Below, piece by piece: positions 61,722-64,000 of a DNA stretch of 64,000 nt. Below the pieces are notes generated by a model, which worked only from the letters and a program-made list of their open reading frames with translations, was not told the DNA's origin and ran no database searches. Position 1 is the stretch's first letter. Each line of letters begins with the position of its first letter. A program made the position numbers and the translations under genes. The stretch lies in the NCBI RefSeq assembly GCF_022063185.1, contig NZ_CP091913.1:3101501-3165500 (forward strand), written 5' to 3'. The DNA comes from Nostoc sp. UHCC 0870. GTDB taxonomy: Bacteria > Cyanobacteriota > Cyanobacteriia > Cyanobacteriales > Nostocaceae.

Positions 61722-62396
61722 TTAGTATCCCCGTGAAGAGGACGTGGGCGACTGTATTTCTGAGGCTGGTTTTGTACTGGGAGATAGTACATCAGGTTGA
61801 GAGGATGAGGAATCGAGGAAAATAGTGTTGGTAGGAGTTGGTAATACTAGACCAGTTTTTGAGTTTTCTGCCTCTTCAGCTATTTTGTTGGTTAGTGTGG
61901 CATTAGTTGTTGTCAGGTGTCGCTCATGACGTTGGAGGTTTTGCAGTCTGCGATAGTTTTTACTCCAAAGGTCTTGAGTATAGACTGTGCATCCATATAC
62001 AACTAACGTTGCTGCCACTAATAGAAACGCTACAACAGAGGAATGACGATGTAAGGTATGCAGTCGCAATAACCATAAAGGCATGGCTGTGGCAGTAGGG
62101 ACTACAGGCACATTGAGAAATTTTGAGTTTGAGCTTCTTGGTTGAGGACTTGACCGACCTGTAGAATGAGATATCTGAGATGATTTTAAATTTTGCCTTC
62201 CTGGAGTAACGGGAAGCGATAAATTTTTTGAGGATTGCCGTTGTTTTGTGGTCGGTAATGACGCGGTTGGAGTTACATCGATAGAAGCATTCTGCACTGT
62301 TGATTCTAAACGTGCCGATTGACGCTTCCTGCGCCTGGGAGTAGAACCTTGTCTACTTCCCGGTTTAGCAGTATTTGATTTGCGAACAGCAGTCAT
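61722..62396 (-). CDS. FtsL-like single-pass membrane protein
   Basis: The 224-residue product has a long basic, Ser/Thr-rich N-terminal arm (about 1-110; TPRRRKRQSARLE), one membrane helix (about 118-138; SSVVAFLLVAATLVVYGCTV), then a coiled-coil-like segment (LWSKNYRRLQNLQRHERHLTT, followed by NKIAEEAEN) and a Ser/Pro-rich end. Bitopic topology with a coiled coil just outside the membrane, immediately upstream of ftsI, fits FtsL of the FtsQLB complex. Sequence similarity alone is weak, as is normal for FtsL. The start at 62396 is the first ATG. Confidence 0.65.
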   Translation of the reverse strand: MTAVRKSNTAKPGSRQGSTPRRRKRQSARLESTVQNASIDVTPTASLPTTKQRQSSKNLSLPVTPGRQNLKSSQISHSTGRSSPQPRSSNSKFLNVPVVPTATAMPLWLLRLHTLHRHSSVVAFLLVAATLVVYGCTVYTQDLWSKNYRRLQNLQRHERHLTTTNATLTNKIAEEAENSKTGLVLPTPTNTIFLDSSSSQPDVLSPSTKPASEIQSPTSSSRGY

Positions 62397-62810
62397 AAAT
62401 TTTTGCGATTAGAAATAATGTATTGTAAGCTGATTATTCATTTTTGCTAAGGTTAGGCTCACCCTCTTTGTCACAAATACAAATAACACGTTGATAGATG
62501 GGTATTACATCTCAAGTATGGCAACCCCAATCTCCTAGGGCAAGAGTCACCAGAATATTGCTGCATCCTGTTATGCCTATTGCTGACACTATCGATTTTT
62601 CTTTTTTGGATGTCAATTCGCATCAACTTAGCTGGCTCTGAAATCTAAGCTACCTAATGAACTCAGACATAAGACCAATCCCAATAAACTTAGTCCAAAG
62701 TATAGCTTTTGAATATGTATTGGCAGTGGTTTAAAAAATTAGCAACAAATAGGTTATCGTATTCAACAGGCGAATTTTTTTTATTGCCGCAATTGGTGAA
62801 AGAGGAGTTT
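62397..62810. promoter_or_regulatory. divergent region between ftsL-like gene and lipoprotein gene
   Basis: These 414 bases hold no supported gene. They should carry the promoter of the ftsL-like/ftsI pair on the minus strand and that of the lipoprotein on the plus strand. No named operator was recognised. Confidence 0.4.
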
Positions 62811-62984
62811 ATGAAAACAAAAATCTTTGGTTTTGCATTGATGTTAAGTCTGGCTGGATTTCTAGGAGCTTGTGAAGGTACTCCTGATCCTGCTGCTACC
62901 CCTGCTGCTACTACCCCTGGTGAACCAGCTGACACAGGTGCTGCTACCCCTGCACCTGCTACCCCTGCACCTGCTACTCCATAG
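62811..62984 (+). CDS. small Ala/Thr/Pro-rich lipoprotein
   Basis: The 57-residue product starts at the ATG at 62811, preceded by a good ribosome binding site (AGAGGAG, 4 bases upstream). It reads MKTKIFGFALMLSLAGFLGAC: a lipoprotein signal peptide with lipobox FLGAC. The mature part is short and repetitive (PAATPAATTPG, TPAPATPAPATP) and has no domain. An upstream in-frame start at 62709 has no such support. It is probably anchored to a membrane face after lipidation; its role is unknown. Confidence 0.75.
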   Translation: MKTKIFGFALMLSLAGFLGACEGTPDPAATPAATTPGEPADTGAATPAPATPAPATP

Positions 62985-63208
62985 AAGATAGTTAGTCGAT
63001 CTTCTAAGAAAGTTTTGTAACTAATCCTCATAGCATGGCTTGAGGTAATTAGTTACAAGATCAATCAACTAGCTTCTGCATTTGAGTGTAGCTAATGGAC
63101 AACTTGAAGCTTGCTTCAGATTGTTATTTTTGGTAGAGCAGTAGTTATGGGACACTGGTGATGATATTTACTTTCTCACTTCAGTGTCCAAACAATGGGT
63201 AATTGGGT

Positions 63209-63541
63209 ATGAAAAATTACCAGATTATGAAGCAGATTAAATTTGTCTTTTGGAGCATTAGTAGTAGCCTTGTGGTGTGGTTAAGTAGTCATTTGGGGCT
63301 AGCGGTAATGGCACTACCACCGATAAATGATACACCAGAAGAGATATTACGTACAGAAATTATTATAGATGCGCGATCGCCTATAGATGGTAAACTGCTC
63401 ACACCTGTTGAGTATGCACAACTACAAGAAAAGCTACAAGTTAGCCCACCTCCTAAACTGAGTCAGAATTTACGGCAAACAGTTTTTTTGTTACGGTTAC
63501 GGAAAGTTTTACTTCAAGTTTTCCCGTTTTTAGATTTGTAA
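63209..63541 (+). CDS. small exported protein of unknown function
   Basis: The 110-residue product starts at ATG 63209 (MKNYQIMKQIKFVFWSIS); ATG 63227 is an alternative and the TTG at 63203 is unlikely. A signal peptide ends near AVMA (about residue 33). The mature part, PPINDTPEEILRTEIIIDAR then SPIDGKLLTPVEYAQLQEKL, has the look of a conserved cyanobacterial exported protein, with a basic C-terminal helix. I recognise no domain of known function. It stands alone between intergenic repeats. Confidence 0.65.
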   Translation: MKNYQIMKQIKFVFWSISSSLVVWLSSHLGLAVMALPPINDTPEEILRTEIIIDARSPIDGKLLTPVEYAQLQEKLQVSPPPKLSQNLRQTVFLLRLRKVLLQVFPFLDL

Positions 63542-63549
63542 GGGTCAAG

Positions 63550-63600
63550 TTTAAACGCAGAGGGGCGCGGAGGTTCACGCAGAGGGGCGCGGAGGGTTCA
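63550..63600. repeat. 'acgcagaggggcgcggagg' repeat
   Basis: Two tandem copies of the same interspersed family as 24213-24265 and 45428-45480, in reverse orientation. A short GGTGATA/GGTGACA-type fragment follows at 63634-63658. Confidence 0.85.
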
Positions 63601-63652
63601 TTTGAAAGAAATCTCCTCTTCCCCTCATCTGCTGTCACCTGTCACCTATCAC

Positions 63653-64000
63653 CTATCTATAATCTTGACTTTGGATGTCTCGCAGACGGGCGGCGTTACG
63701 CATATTGTATTCTGTGCGGGTAAAGCGGTTGAGTTGGGCTTCAAAAAACTCGCGGTTGGCTTGCAGGTGTTTGGGGTTGGGGTCGTCTAGGGGATATAAT
63801 AAGGCGGTTCGTAATGCTTGAATTACCGCAGAGGTGACATTATACATGGAACGTTGGAAGGTAATACCTAACTGAATGAGGATGTCTTCTTCTCCACGAC
63901 AATATTGTTGGTAATAATCTACAAGATATTGGGGTAAGAAATGCAACATATCTTGCATTAATAATGTCGGTGGAATCCCTGCTGTACCTACGGGAAATAC
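63653..64000 (-). CDS. CO2 hydration protein (ChpX/ChpY type), C-terminal part
   Basis: The gene enters from the right edge; its last 115 codons are visible. The start VFPVGTAGIPPTLLMQDMLH, followed by FLPQYLVDYYQQYCRGEEDI, matches from memory the conserved C-terminal region of cyanobacterial CO2 hydration proteins (ChpX/ChpY, also called CupB/CupA), which partner with NDH-1 complexes in CO2 uptake. The ATG at 63958 is internal: the frame stays open to the edge with conserved sequence before it. The tail (TRTEYNMRNAARLRDIQSQD) is polar. ChpX and ChpY cannot be told apart from this portion. Confidence 0.75.
   Translation of the reverse strand, partial: VFPVGTAGIPPTLLMQDMLHFLPQYLVDYYQQYCRGEEDILIQLGITFQRSMYNVTSAVIQALRTALLYPLDDPNPKHLQANREFFEAQLNRFTRTEYNMRNAARLRDIQSQDYR

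Noticed and set aside
1..64000. Search for tRNA genes, rRNA genes, transposases and prophage genes
   Set aside because: No GGTTCGAATCC-type tRNA arm in a cloverleaf context, no transposase motif and no phage structural gene was seen by eye; a short or degraded one could be missed.

Overview
The window reads as chromosomal DNA of a filamentous, heterocyst-type cyanobacterium (Nostoc/Anabaena-like). The evidence is the frequent GCGATCGC (HIP1) octamers, the many Nostoc-style short tandem repeats and palindromic interspersed repeats, and cyanobacterial families such as a CO2 hydration (ChpX/ChpY-type) protein, an AMIN-TonB receptor and a cyanobacterial FtsI locus. No tRNA, rRNA, CRISPR array or intact insertion sequence was seen.

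Region 1 (1-18 kb, mostly minus strand) holds the start of a luciferase-like monooxygenase of the type found in NRPS/PKS loci (cut by the left edge), a 4,358-residue RTX/Calx-beta/cadherin-like giant protein, a PEP-CTERM serine hydrolase, a type II thioesterase and a fatty acid hydroxylase/sterol desaturase family protein. Region 2 (18-28 kb) holds a COG4280-like membrane protein, a sucrase/ferredoxin-like protein, a DUF3102 protein with a methylase-like tail, a VOC-type protein, an SbmA/YddA-type ABC protein, an EntS-like MFS exporter and a TonB siderophore receptor. Region 3 (28.5-34 kb, minus) is a compact type I secretion operon: parvulin, cNMP/C39-like ABC exporter and HlyD adaptor. Region 4 (34.3-53 kb, plus, divergent from region 3) is a lipid-polyketide line: a FAAL-ACAD-ACP fusion and two fully reducing, C-methylating type I PKSs. 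A TolC family gene follows. Region 5 (55-64 kb) is housekeeping: an Orn/Lys/Arg decarboxylase, ychF, a GCS2-like ligase, ftsI with an FtsL-like partner, a small lipoprotein, a small exported protein and the C-terminal part of a CO2 hydration protein.

Inferred cooperation: the FAAL arm activates a fatty acid, the ACAD domain may oxidise it on the carrier, and the two PKSs would each add one alpha-methylated reduced C2 unit. Neither PKS has a release domain, so the chain may pass to enzymes outside the window; the monooxygenase and thioesterase suggest the cluster continues to the left. The HlyD/ABC/TolC set is the natural exporter for the giant RTX protein.

The most unusual observation is how often genome-wide repeats sit inside genes here. 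Octamer, 'gcgcctctgcg' and palindromic repeats occur in frame inside the FAAL-ACAD, both PKSs and the decarboxylase. The two PKS paralogues act as internal controls showing some of these as net insertions of about 8 to 35 residues. At least four other genes take their stop codon or last residues from a repeat.
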